From an uncultured Flavobacteriales bacterium (GTDB lineage Bacteria > Bacteroidota > Bacteroidia > Flavobacteriales > Crocinitomicaceae): a stretch of DNA of 64,000 nt. Under the pieces are notes generated by a model. That model worked only from the letters and a program-made list of their open reading frames with translations, searched no databases and was not told the DNA's origin. The position numbers and the translations under genes were made by a program. Within the stretch, counting starts at the first letter, position 1, and each line of letters begins with the position of its first letter. The stretch spans positions 248,001 to 312,000 of the forward strand of contig CAMLRS010000003.1 in assembly GCA_946482515.1 (NCBI GenBank). Direction: 5' to 3'. Below are positions 1-6,969 of this stretch, one piece after another.

Positions 1-528
1 GAGAAGAACGCAATCGTTTCTTTGGACCTGTTTCACTTTGTAAAAAAGGGAACGATTCTACTCCAAGAAGGACAAAAATCGAAAGACAGCTACTTTGTTC
101 TAAACGGCTGCATTCGGACCTATTATGTTTTGGACGGTGAAGAAAAAACGACTGCTTTCTACACCGAAATGGAAGCTTTTACACCTCCTTGTGTCATCAG
201 CAAAACCCCATCCGACTATTATATAAGCTGCGTAGAAGATACGCTACTTACTGTTTCAAATTCTGATATGGAAGTAGAAGTAAACGCCAAATTTCCAAAG
301 TTTGAAACGGTATGCAGAATATTATCCGAAGAACTTCTAGCGAAACAACGAATAGACTTTGACGAGTTTAAGACTTCGTCGCCTGAACAACGCTACCTGA
401 ACTTACTGCAAAAAAGACCTGACCTTATTCAGCGCGTCCCACAACACCAATTAGCGAGCTATCTAGGTATCAAACCTCAATCATTAAGCAGACTCCGATC
501 GAGAATTTTGGGGAAAGGCAAGGAGTAA
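1..528 (+). CDS. Crp/Fnr-family transcriptional regulator (5' partial)
   Basis: The frame is open from the first base, so the true start is probably outside the window; a TTG at 22 is the only start-like codon near the edge. About the first 110 visible residues form a cyclic-nucleotide-binding-type beta roll (the GTILLQEGQ and FVLNGCIRTYY segments are typical). The last 45 residues hold a winged helix-turn-helix with the recognition segment LASYLGIKPQSLSRLRSRI. No Fnr-type cysteine cluster is seen in the visible part. It lies just upstream of a secreted-protein gene whose promoter carries a perfect Crp-type palindrome, so local regulation of that gene is inferred. The 3' end is duplicated as a dead fragment at 2201-2314. 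Confidence 0.85.
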   Translation, partial: EKNAIVSLDLFHFVKKGTILLQEGQKSKDSYFVLNGCIRTYYVLDGEEKTTAFYTEMEAFTPPCVISKTPSDYYISCVEDTLLTVSNSDMEVEVNAKFPKFETVCRILSEELLAKQRIDFDEFKTSSPEQRYLNLLQKRPDLIQRVPQHQLASYLGIKPQSLSRLRSRILGKGKE

Positions 529-538
529 CTTTCATTTC

Positions 539-583
539 TTCACTTAAGTGAACGAGTTATTATGGCTCGTCCATCCACTTTTG
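539..583 (+). promoter_or_regulatory. Crp/Fnr-type operator and -7 element before the 614 gene
   Basis: TTCACTTAAGTGAA at 539-552 is a perfect 14-bp palindrome of the 5-N4-5 form used by Crp/Fnr proteins. CACTTTTG at 576-583 matches the Bacteroidota -7 element TAnnTTTG in five of six fixed positions. The palindrome centre is 37.5 bp from the last G of the -7 element, which puts it near -42, a class II activator position. Both elements recur with the same spacing before the paralogue at 2390. Regulation by the adjacent Crp/Fnr protein is inferred. Confidence 0.55.
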
Positions 584-613
584 CAATATCGTTTCAAATC
601 AATTTAGGAAGAT

Positions 614-1255
614 ATGCAAAAGAAAATTTTATGGATTGAACTTGTCTTCGTGTTGGTAAGCAGTTTACAGGTCAATGCACAATATGTCAAACAAGACAGT
701 ACTTATAGAAAGTATTTCATAGGCAGCACTTTATTTATGATAGCTAATGTGGTGCCTGATAATAATCCGCCTGAAATGGTTTATCTGAACTTTGGTTATC
801 GCATTACAGGAAAGGATGTAATTTCACTTGAATTTAAAACCTGGAAATATGCCTGGCCCATTGGCATTCCTTATGGGAAATCATTTGAAGCAGAAGGAGA
901 AGGGTTCCCAGGATCTATTCGTGAATACGGAGTTTCACTTAATTATCAACGATTTTTGTGGAAGGGACTTTTTGCTCAAGTTGACGTGATGCCTGCTTTT
1001 CAAACTTTTGGAAATGAAAACGATAAGAAGATTGACAATGGCTTTCAAATCTTTAACACGTATTCTATTGGTTATCACATTAAACTTTTCAAGGATAGGT
1101 TGTTTTTTCAACCTTCAATAGCAATGACTCATCGTCCCTATCAATCAACAATGCCTGATTCGTTTAAACAGGTTGATGATAAATGGCCAAGAGTTTTTTT
1201 CTGGCAGCCGGGACTTCATTTTGGGTATAATTTTAATTTCAAAAAGAATAAATGA
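614..1255 (+). CDS. Secreted/outer-membrane protein, paralogue of the 2390 gene
   Basis: 213 residues. Residues 1-23 form a signal peptide (hydrophobic stretch ending in VNAQ). The rest consists of alternating short strands with many aromatic residues (YRITGKDVISLEFKTWKYAW, YGVSLNYQRFLWKGLFAQVD, FHFGYNF-like end), which looks like a small outer-membrane beta barrel; no named family is recognised. It is clearly homologous along its whole length to the protein at 2390-3019. Its stop overlaps the start of the next gene by four bases (ATGA), so the two are co-transcribed. An upstream palindrome suggests Crp/Fnr control. Function is unknown; a transport or surface role is only a guess. Confidence 0.75.
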   Translation: MQKKILWIELVFVLVSSLQVNAQYVKQDSTYRKYFIGSTLFMIANVVPDNNPPEMVYLNFGYRITGKDVISLEFKTWKYAWPIGIPYGKSFEAEGEGFPGSIREYGVSLNYQRFLWKGLFAQVDVMPAFQTFGNENDKKIDNGFQIFNTYSIGYHIKLFKDRLFFQPSIAMTHRPYQSTMPDSFKQVDDKWPRVFFWQPGLHFGYNFNFKKNK

Positions 1256-2166
1256 AGGCGGTTATTTGCATCAAATACGGGCCCCCTGAAGTTTTGCAAA
1301 TTCAGGAAGTTTCTAAACCAATCCCCAAAGACAGCCAAATTCTTGTCAAAATAGTTGCTACTGCGGTCAACTCTGGAGATGTAAGGGTAAGAAGCCTTGA
1401 TGTTAAGGGATTTATGAAGTTAATTATGCGCTTGGTATTAGGGATTTCAAAACCAAGAAACCCCATCTTGGGAACTGTTTTTTCGGGAGTTGTTGAAACT
1501 GTTGGAGACAACGTTTCTAAATTCAAAGTTGGTGATAAAGTATTCGGTATGACAGGTTTTAAATTCGGGACTCATGCAGAGTATATTACAGTTAATCAAA
1601 ACAGCAATGTACTTGAAATGCCTATAAATGCTACATACGAAGAAGCTGTTGCTACAATTTTTGGTGGTCATACAGCCATCTACTTTTTGGATAAGGCAAA
1701 AATAGCCGATAAGCCAAACAAAAAAATCCTGATTATTGGAGCAACAGGTTCAGTAGGAACGGCAGCAATCCAGATAGCAAAGCATCACACTGCTGATATA
1801 ACTGCAGTTTGCAGTTCCGAAGGACAAAAACTAGTTAGCCAATTAGGGGTTACAAACATTATTCTATACGACAAAGAGGACTTTACTAAACAAACAGAAA
1901 AGTTTGATATAATTTTTGATGCCGTTGGTAAATCCAACAAAAAACAATGTGAAATTCTATTGAACAAAAATGGAATTTATAAAAATGTTCATTCATACGC
2001 TTGGGAAAACATACAACAACTACAACGATTAAAAGAACTCTTTGAAAAAGGAGAGTTAAAGGCAGTTATTGACAAGACTTTCCAAATGGACGAGATAATA
2101 GTTGCTCACAGATATGTTGACACGGGGCGAAAAAAGGGTAATGTGGTTCTAAAAATCAGCGACTGA
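1252..2166 (+). CDS. NAD(P)-dependent alcohol dehydrogenase / quinone oxidoreductase (MDR superfamily)
   Basis: 304 residues with the medium-chain dehydrogenase/reductase layout. The N-terminal GroES-like fold contains NSGDVRVR and the glycine-rich GTVFSGVVETVGDNVSKFKVGD segment. The Rossmann part carries IIGATGSVGTAAIQIAKH (around residues 160-180), the nucleotide-binding loop. The zinc-binding cysteines and the GHE motif of true zinc alcohol dehydrogenases are absent, so a zinc-independent quinone-oxidoreductase-like enzyme is more likely. The length is slightly short for the family. The start ATG overlaps the previous stop (ATGA). The substrate cannot be told from sequence. Confidence 0.85.
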   Translation: MKAVICIKYGPPEVLQIQEVSKPIPKDSQILVKIVATAVNSGDVRVRSLDVKGFMKLIMRLVLGISKPRNPILGTVFSGVVETVGDNVSKFKVGDKVFGMTGFKFGTHAEYITVNQNSNVLEMPINATYEEAVATIFGGHTAIYFLDKAKIADKPNKKILIIGATGSVGTAAIQIAKHHTADITAVCSSEGQKLVSQLGVTNIILYDKEDFTKQTEKFDIIFDAVGKSNKKQCEILLNKNGIYKNVHSYAWENIQQLQRLKELFEKGELKAVIDKTFQMDEIIVAHRYVDTGRKKGNVVLKISD

Positions 2167-2200
2167 CAAGAATACCACTGTACTAACTCCTATACAACTA

Positions 2201-2314
2201 GACCTTATTCAGCGTGTTCCATAACACTAACCAGCGAGCTATTAGGTGTCAAGCCTTAACATGCAGCAGACTAAGAGCAGGAATTCTTGAAAAAAAAGAG
2301 CTAAAATCTATTTC
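2201..2314 (+). pseudogene. Dead duplicate of the 3' end of the Crp/Fnr regulator gene
   Basis: This stretch aligns by eye with 421-528, the last 35 codons of the Crp/Fnr gene: both begin GACCTTATTCAGCG and share CAGCGAGCTAT-like and AGCAGACT-like blocks. In the copy, codons of the functional gene have become TAA stops and there are small indels, so it cannot be translated. Downstream the similarity continues through the operator, the promoter and the next paralogous gene, showing one duplicated segment rather than chance similarity. Confidence 0.75.
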
Positions 2315-2359
2315 TTAACTTAAGTGAACGGGTTATTGTGGTCCGCCAATCCACTTTTG
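2315..2359 (+). promoter_or_regulatory. Duplicated Crp/Fnr-type operator and -7 element before the 2390 gene
   Basis: TTAACTTAAGTGAA at 2315-2328 is the counterpart of the perfect palindrome at 539-552, with one half-site position changed. CACTTTTG at 2352-2359 is identical to the first copy. The centre-to-G distance is again 37.5 bp. Conservation of this arrangement while the neighbouring regulator fragment decayed suggests that the control element is still used. Confidence 0.5.
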
Positions 2360-2389
2360 CAGTATCGTTTCAAATCAATTTAGAAAGAT

Positions 2390-3019
2390 ATGCAAACTAG
2401 AATTTTATGGATTGGACTTGCCTTCTTGCTGGCAAGCCGTTTACAGGTGAATGCACAATATGCAGTAACAGACAGCACGTACCAACGGTGGTTCGTTGGC
2501 AGCTCTTTATTTGTTTTATTAGGCAATTTAGATACTAAAAATCCCCCCAACTTCGTCCAGCTCAATATAGGCTATCGGATTACAGGAAAAGATGTCATTA
2601 CATTAGAACCAAAAACCTGGAAATATGCCTGGCCAAATGGTATTCACCCGTTTTTTAGCGATTCCTACAAAAAGCCAGAAGAGCGATTTCCGGGCTATGT
2701 GCGTGAGTTAGGCGTATCCGTGTCTTATCAACGATTTTTGTGGAAAGGTCTATATGCCGAATTGAATATAATGCCTACCGGGCAAATTTTTATGAATGAC
2801 GGCGGCAAGAAAATTGACAATGGCTTTCAGATTTTCAACACCTACCGTATTGGCTATCACATCAAACTTTTTAAGGATAGATTTTTTATTCAACCATCCA
2901 TTGCAATTACCCACCGTGCTTATCACACACAATTGCCCGATGGATTTAAACAGTTGGATGATAAATGGTCTAAGTTCATCTTCGGAGAACCAGGATTTCA
3001 TTTCGGATTTAATTTTTAA
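2390..3019 (+). CDS. Secreted/outer-membrane protein, paralogue of the 614 gene
   Basis: 209 residues. A signal peptide of about 23 residues ends in QVNAQ. Most of the length matches the 614-1255 product (YRITGKDVITLEPKTWKYAWP, SYQRFLWKGLYAEL, IDNGFQIFNTYRIGYHIKLFKDR). Aromatic-rich alternating strands again suggest a small beta barrel. A 10-bp gap separates it from the DUF6326-like gene, so they are probably one transcript. The duplicated operator upstream suggests the same regulator. No function is assigned. Confidence 0.75.
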   Translation: MQTRILWIGLAFLLASRLQVNAQYAVTDSTYQRWFVGSSLFVLLGNLDTKNPPNFVQLNIGYRITGKDVITLEPKTWKYAWPNGIHPFFSDSYKKPEERFPGYVRELGVSVSYQRFLWKGLYAELNIMPTGQIFMNDGGKKIDNGFQIFNTYRIGYHIKLFKDRFFIQPSIAITHRAYHTQLPDGFKQLDDKWSKFIFGEPGFHFGFNF

Positions 3020-3029
3020 TCGATGATTT

Positions 3030-3455
3030 ATGAATACCCAAAGAACACCACAAACTGAACTGGAAGACATCAAAGTCAGTGTGAAACTGAAGCTTGCTAT
3101 GCTGTGGACGAGCTTGATGTTTCTCTATATCTACGTGGATTATTTCGCCTTATACATGCCGGGTAAAATAGACGCTATTCTGGCAGGAAGAGTGTTTAAA
3201 TTTGATATCACGCAAGGATTTCTTATGACAGCACTCACCTCAATGACCATTCCGGCACTGATGATTTTCCTTTCTGTTGCCCTGCCGGCTAAAGTAAATC
3301 GTTGGGTAAATATCATTACTGCCGTGGTGTTTATTCCTTTTACATTGTTTAATCTGGCAGGAGAGGCCTGGATGCACATGCTATTTGCCGCTGTTGTAGA
3401 AGTCGTTCTGCTTTGTCTCATTATCCGTTATGCATGGAAATGGCCACGTAATTAA
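3030..3455 (+). CDS. DUF6326-like small integral membrane protein
   Basis: 141 residues with four hydrophobic segments, roughly residues 25-45, 68-90, 95-112 and 116-135. A charged N-terminus (TELEDIKVSVKLKLAMLW) precedes the first segment, which ends in YIYVDYFALYMPG, a pattern I associate with the DUF6326 family. The position of the membrane segments fits an inner-membrane protein. It follows the 2390 gene closely on the same strand. Biochemical function is unknown. Confidence 0.7.
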   Translation: MNTQRTPQTELEDIKVSVKLKLAMLWTSLMFLYIYVDYFALYMPGKIDAILAGRVFKFDITQGFLMTALTSMTIPALMIFLSVALPAKVNRWVNIITAVVFIPFTLFNLAGEAWMHMLFAAVVEVVLLCLIIRYAWKWPRN

Positions 3456-3573
3456 GGAAGAGCACAGGTGTGAGGACTGAGTGGAGGAGATTTGTTACTG
3501 CTTTGGGAATATTTAAGCGTGGACCAAAACAATTGGATTCTAATCGATAATATTGCAGTCATAACTTAAATCC

Positions 3574-4176
3574 ATGTCCAGAAATATCAACCGGGAAGAA
3601 TCCATGCGCATTGCAGCAGAAAAAATGCGGCAGAAAAGAGAAAAAGAAGAACGCGAGGAGAAAGAATTTTATGAGCGAATTACCTCCGGTACGCAATGGC
3701 TCCTCTTTAAAGCGGTTGTTGTCTTCTGTACGTTGATGGCAGTGGTTACCACATTCGAGGTTTTCGTCGACGGTCCATCAAAAAAGCTGACGGACAAAGA
3801 TTGGAAAATTGACCGGAACTGGGAATACAGATGGCACAAGGTCCTGGACGTGGAAGGATATATGTTCACCCCATCGATAGGAGACTGGAGTGACCGGGTG
3901 GAAAGCAGTCTTAAAATGATCTATTCTCCTGTTTTTCGAACGGGGAAGAAGTTAAGCTACGCTGTTAAAGTCAATGGATCTGTAATAAGAAGGCAGGAGG
4001 AAATCAGACAGGGATCCATCTTTACGTGGTTTCCTTTATTTCAGCTTGCTCTATTGATTCCCCTGATCACCTTCATTTTCAGACGTCAAAGCGCCTGGTT
4101 TAACTTTGCACGAGTTGCGTCGCTGGTTTTAGTGTTTCCCGGAACGCTGCTGGTGATCTACTTTGCATTGTTGTAA
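3574..4176 (+). CDS. Hypothetical membrane protein with two transmembrane segments
   Basis: 200 residues. The first 33 residues are highly charged, probably an amphipathic cytoplasmic helix. A membrane segment at about 42-62 is followed by a soluble loop of about 85 residues rich in tryptophan and charged residues, then membrane segments at about 150-167 and 175-198. No family is recognised. It stands alone between a DUF6326-like gene and a bidirectional terminator, 118 bp after the former. Confidence 0.65.
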   Translation: MSRNINREESMRIAAEKMRQKREKEEREEKEFYERITSGTQWLLFKAVVVFCTLMAVVTTFEVFVDGPSKKLTDKDWKIDRNWEYRWHKVLDVEGYMFTPSIGDWSDRVESSLKMIYSPVFRTGKKLSYAVKVNGSVIRRQEEIRQGSIFTWFPLFQLALLIPLITFIFRRQSAWFNFARVASLVLVFPGTLLVIYFALL

Positions 4177-4190
4177 TAACCAATAGATTA

Positions 4191-4216
4191 AAAAGGGAAG
4201 TGAAAGCTTCCCTTTT
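4191..4216. terminator. Rho-independent terminator, bidirectional
   Basis: A 10-bp perfect stem AAAAGGGAAG / CTTCCCTTTT with a six-base loop. It is flanked by A and T runs, so it can end transcription in both directions. It lies between two convergent genes, the membrane protein ending at 4176 and the AHSA1 gene ending at 4240. Confidence 0.8.
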
Positions 4217-4239
4217 TGTTTTGTACAACTTAATCGGAA

Positions 4240-4758
4240 TCATTTTTTTCCTGACAGCGATGCCAGTACGTTTTCCAGATTGATCATGGATAGTTTGAAT
4301 CCTTCTGTGAAGCCCATTTCAATCATCTTCTCCATACGTTCAAGAGATTCATTGTAAATGGTGATATGCACTTTTGTCCCTCGATAGCCATCGGGGCCGT
4401 TTTGTTCGCTAAGCGTATAGTCCCAATCAGAACCTGGCAATTGAGGGTTTTCATTTTCGTCGGCAAATGCATTGAAGAGCTTGAAATTGGTTTTTGGACT
4501 GATGGACGTGTATTTCTGAATTGCCCAGCGCTCGTGTCCTTCAGGACTTACCATCGCATAAAACCTACGCCCGCCAACTTTGAAATCCATGAATTTTGTT
4601 CTGGATGTCCAGGGTTTCGGCGCCACCCATTGGTCCAGGATTTCAGCTGTGGTAAATGCATCCCATACCAGCGACAGTTCCGCGGCAAATTCTCGTGTAA
4701 TCACTACCGTTTGTGCTGCTTTGTCAACGGTGAAATCAAATAGCAAATTGTTGTTCAT
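4240..4758 (-). CDS. AHSA1/SRPBCC-domain protein paired with ArsR regulator
   Basis: 172 residues from the ATG at 4758, which overlaps the stop of the ArsR gene (ATGA). A longer reading from 4923 would run through the regulator's coding sequence and is rejected. The protein has the Activator-of-Hsp90-ATPase-homologue / START-like fold: an N-terminal strand [19 protein letters not shown], then [27 protein letters not shown] and a final amphipathic helix. Such proteins enclose a hydrophobic ligand cavity and very often sit next to an ArsR repressor. The ligand is unknown. Regulation by the neighbouring ArsR protein is inferred. Confidence 0.88.
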   Translation of the reverse strand: MNNNLLFDFTVDKAAQTVVITREFAAELSLVWDAFTTAEILDQWVAPKPWTSRTKFMDFKVGGRRFYAMVSPEGHERWAIQKYTSISPKTNFKLFNAFADENENPQLPGSDWDYTLSEQNGPDGYRGTKVHITIYNESLERMEKMIEMGFTEGFKLSMINLENVLASLSGKK

Positions 4759-5075
4759 TTTTTGTGTTTTTTCATTGTTAATAATACTTCGTCGAGTTGA
4801 TTGAATTGCGTTTCCCAACTTTTGCGGAATTGGTCCAGCCAATGGTCCAGCTCCTGCATTTTTTTGGGATTGAAGTGGTAATAGATTTCCCTGCCAGACT
4901 GCTCCGGCCGGATCAAGTCGCATTCATGCAATACTTTAATGTGTTTTGATACCGCTTGCCGGCTCATATCAAATTTTTCCGCCATTGCATTGGGTGTCAA
5001 TGCCTGAACAGCGATCAACGTTAAAATGGCCCTGCGTGTCGGATCAGCTATGGCTTGAAATAGATCTTGTTTCAT
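4755..5075 (-). CDS. ArsR-family winged-helix repressor
   Basis: 106 residues, the usual size. The N-terminus [20 protein letters not shown] and the helix-turn-helix [21 protein letters not shown] are diagnostic of ArsR. The C-terminal wing reads [14 protein letters not shown]. No metal-binding ELCVCDL-type cysteine motif is present, placing it with the SdpR-like regulators that partner SRPBCC proteins. It is the first gene of a two-gene operon. Two palindromes in its promoter are likely autoregulatory operators. Confidence 0.92.
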   Translation of the reverse strand: MKQDLFQAIADPTRRAILTLIAVQALTPNAMAEKFDMSRQAVSKHIKVLHECDLIRPEQSGREIYYHFNPKKMQELDHWLDQFRKSWETQFNQLDEVLLTMKKHKK

Positions 5076-5092
5076 TTTTTAATGGTAAAATG

Positions 5093-5138
5093 TGCAACCC
5101 CCAGGTTGCAAATATATGCGCAACTTTTGAGTTGCGCA
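5093..5138. promoter_or_regulatory. Two palindromic ArsR operators
   Basis: Operator 1, 5093-5110: TGCAACC-CCCA-GGTTGCA, perfect 7-bp arms. Operator 2, 5117-5138: TGCGCAACT-TTTG-AGTTGCGCA, perfect 9-bp arms. Both share the GCAAC/GTTGC core with a four-base spacer, and their centres are 26 bp apart. Operator 1 covers the downstream edge of the -7 element; operator 2 fills the spacer between -33 and -7. This is the arrangement expected for steric autorepression. Confidence 0.75.
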
Positions 5139-5140
5139 AA
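5109..5140 (-). promoter_or_regulatory. Promoter of the arsR-AHSA1 operon
   Basis: On the minus strand TTTG (5140-5137), a 20-base spacer, then TATATTTG (5116-5109), a perfect match to the Bacteroidota TAnnTTTG element. The predicted start near 5104 gives a leader of about 29 bases to the ATG at 5075. A second TAnnTTTG (TAAATTTG, 5144-5137) overlaps the -33 element. Confidence 0.65.
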
Positions 5141-5190
5141 TTTATTTCAAGAAAAACTTCTAAAATTGTCTTGAGTCAAAATTCTTTAGC

Positions 5191-5727
5191 ATGAAATATT
5201 TCAACGCCTATCGTATTCAATTAGCGAAAATCCGTACAGCAAGAGGAGGTTTTTCGAATGATTTGAAAGACAAAATAGTAACAACTTCAGAAGAATATTG
5301 CCGTTCGCTTGATGATGATTTGCCAATTGATTCGGGGTGGCTTCCGGCAAAAACAATTTTACAAGATTTCATTGACGGAAAACCGTTTACAACAGGTCAT
5401 AACAGTGCCAAGCATTGGTATGTGGTGGAGCTGCTTTGTAATGGATTCGGAAAGGAATTGCCAACTGATGGTTGGAACTATTCTTCTGTTGATGATTTTT
5501 ATCAGTATGACGAGTTTAGAATGTATTTTTTGGGAATGGACGAATTGGTTCGCCTGCCAAGCCCGGAAACGAATCCGCTCGTGTTTACAATTGAAAACAA
5601 AAACCTTGAACAAGCCAAGTTACACATTGACAACAGCCCTCATTCCAATGCTGAAAAAAATCAATTTATAGATTGGGTGCAAGCTGCGATGGACCAGGAG
5701 CAGGATTTAATTTTGTTCCGTTATTAA
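5191..5727 (+). CDS. Hypothetical cytosolic protein
   Basis: 178 residues, no signal peptide or membrane segment. The sequence is acidic and aromatic, with SKIRTARGG-like start, KHWYVVELLCNGFG in the centre and a helical C-terminus ending DQEQDLILFRY. It may belong to a DUF7691-like family, but this is uncertain. It stands alone, divergent from the ArsR operon across 115 bp that contain the two operators, so the repressor might also affect it. Confidence 0.6.
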   Translation: MKYFNAYRIQLAKIRTARGGFSNDLKDKIVTTSEEYCRSLDDDLPIDSGWLPAKTILQDFIDGKPFTTGHNSAKHWYVVELLCNGFGKELPTDGWNYSSVDDFYQYDEFRMYFLGMDELVRLPSPETNPLVFTIENKNLEQAKLHIDNSPHSNAEKNQFIDWVQAAMDQEQDLILFRY

Positions 5728-5817
5728 GAAATAAAATTACGTTAGCTGCATTGACTAAGGACGTGTATACCAAACAAATTCAACGTAAATCAGAACATGA
5801 TATTCGTTTAAAATAAT

Positions 5818-6054
5818 TCATAGGAAACCTTCAGTTGCTCCGGCGGAAGTAAGGTTTACGGTACCAGCTCCCGGGTCAAAGTCAACAGTTCCCTCAAACG
5901 ATCCGACAGTGTAAACACCACCCGAACCATCAACAAATACGCTTCGTGCATATTCATTTCCCGTGCTTCCGTTAATTCTCCCCCAGGTGAGACCTTGCCC
6001 ATAAGCCTGATTGAGGCTGATTAACAAAAACGCTAACAACGTAGTTTTCCTCAT
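5818..6054 (-). pseudogene. Truncated T9SS propeller (SBBP-like) protein, N-terminal remnant
   Basis: 78 codons. A good signal peptide (residues 1-19, ending AYGQ) is followed by the opening of a propeller-repeat protein: YARSVFVDGSGGVYTVGSF and GTVDFDPGAGTVNLTSAG. These are hallmarks of the large Bacteroidota SBBP-repeat secreted proteins, which normally run for many hundreds of residues. Here the frame ends with TGA right after the first repeat, and no continuation is seen in the next 90 bases. It is read as a gene cut by a deletion or by insertion of the AT-rich block to its left. Confidence 0.65.
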
Positions 6055-6150
6055 GTGTAATTCATCTTAGTTTGAATCACACATACGCGCTATAAAAAGT
6101 GATTTCAGTCAAAGTTCACCAACAGCGAATTGAGTTCAGCAATGGATAAT

Positions 6151-6894
6151 TCAGGCTAGAATAGCAGCTTCGAATTCTGCTTTTTTATACTTGGAGAGTC
6201 TGGTGATGATGCCGTTACTCATGTGAATACTCAACTCGGTTTTAGAGTAGTGTTTCAGGTGTTTTTTATTGATAATCCACGACTTATGCACACGAAAAAA
6301 ATTCGGTGCGCTTTCCAGAATTGTCTCGAAATGCTTCAGGTTCTTACTGGCCAGATAGGTTTTATTTACTGTATGCAATATGCAATACGATTCCTGCGCT
6401 TCGATAGCGATGAGCTCTGAAGTAGGGATGAGGTGCTGCTGGTTTTTGTCACTGACAACAATGTTATTCACCGATTGGCTTTCAATGTTGTCTTTCAGTG
6501 AAGTGATTTGTTGTGATTGCTTTTCACTGTCGACACGCTGGTGCGTACGTTCAACAGCCAATTTCAATCGCGGGATATCAACCGGTTTGAGCAGGTAGTC
6601 GATTGCCGCAAGGTCAAAAGCACGAATGGCATACCGATCATAAGCCGTTACGAAGATGATGTGAAAGGGCATTTCGTCAAAAAAGCGTGCAATCTCAAAA
6701 CCTGCGTACTGCGGCATTTCGATATCGAGAAAAACAAGATCAGGCTGAAGTTCTTTGATGGCTTCAACTGCCTGTGGAATGTTTTCGCATTTTTTCAGCA
6801 GTTCAACCTCCGGACAGAAACGCAGCAGGAGATTTTCGAGCACGTCTCTTGCGCTTTCCTCATCGTCTACCAGTATGGCTCTTATTCGCTTCAC
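6151..6894 (-). CDS. LytTR-type response regulator
   Basis: 247 residues if GTG at 6894 is the start; the only longer option is a TTG at 6915. The receiver begins RIRAILVDDEESARD and carries the phospho-acceptor aspartate in DLVFLDIEMP, with the K of LLKPVD after DYL. A LytTR DNA-binding domain follows from about residue 145 (ELIAIEAQESYCILHT, FFRVHKSWIINKKHLKHY). It lies 75 bp after the histidine kinase on the same strand and is its likely partner. Targets are unknown. Confidence 0.9.
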   Translation of the reverse strand: MKRIRAILVDDEESARDVLENLLLRFCPEVELLKKCENIPQAVEAIKELQPDLVFLDIEMPQYAGFEIARFFDEMPFHIIFVTAYDRYAIRAFDLAAIDYLLKPVDIPRLKLAVERTHQRVDSEKQSQQITSLKDNIESQSVNNIVVSDKNQQHLIPTSELIAIEAQESYCILHTVNKTYLASKNLKHFETILESAPNFFRVHKSWIINKKHLKHYSKTELSIHMSNGIITRLSKYKKAEFEAAILA

Positions 6895-6969
6895 GGGTGT
6901 AAAGATGCAAAGCAATTGATTAACCTGCCTGTGTTCTTCATGAAAGTTGAGATTTTGTCTACGAACGGA

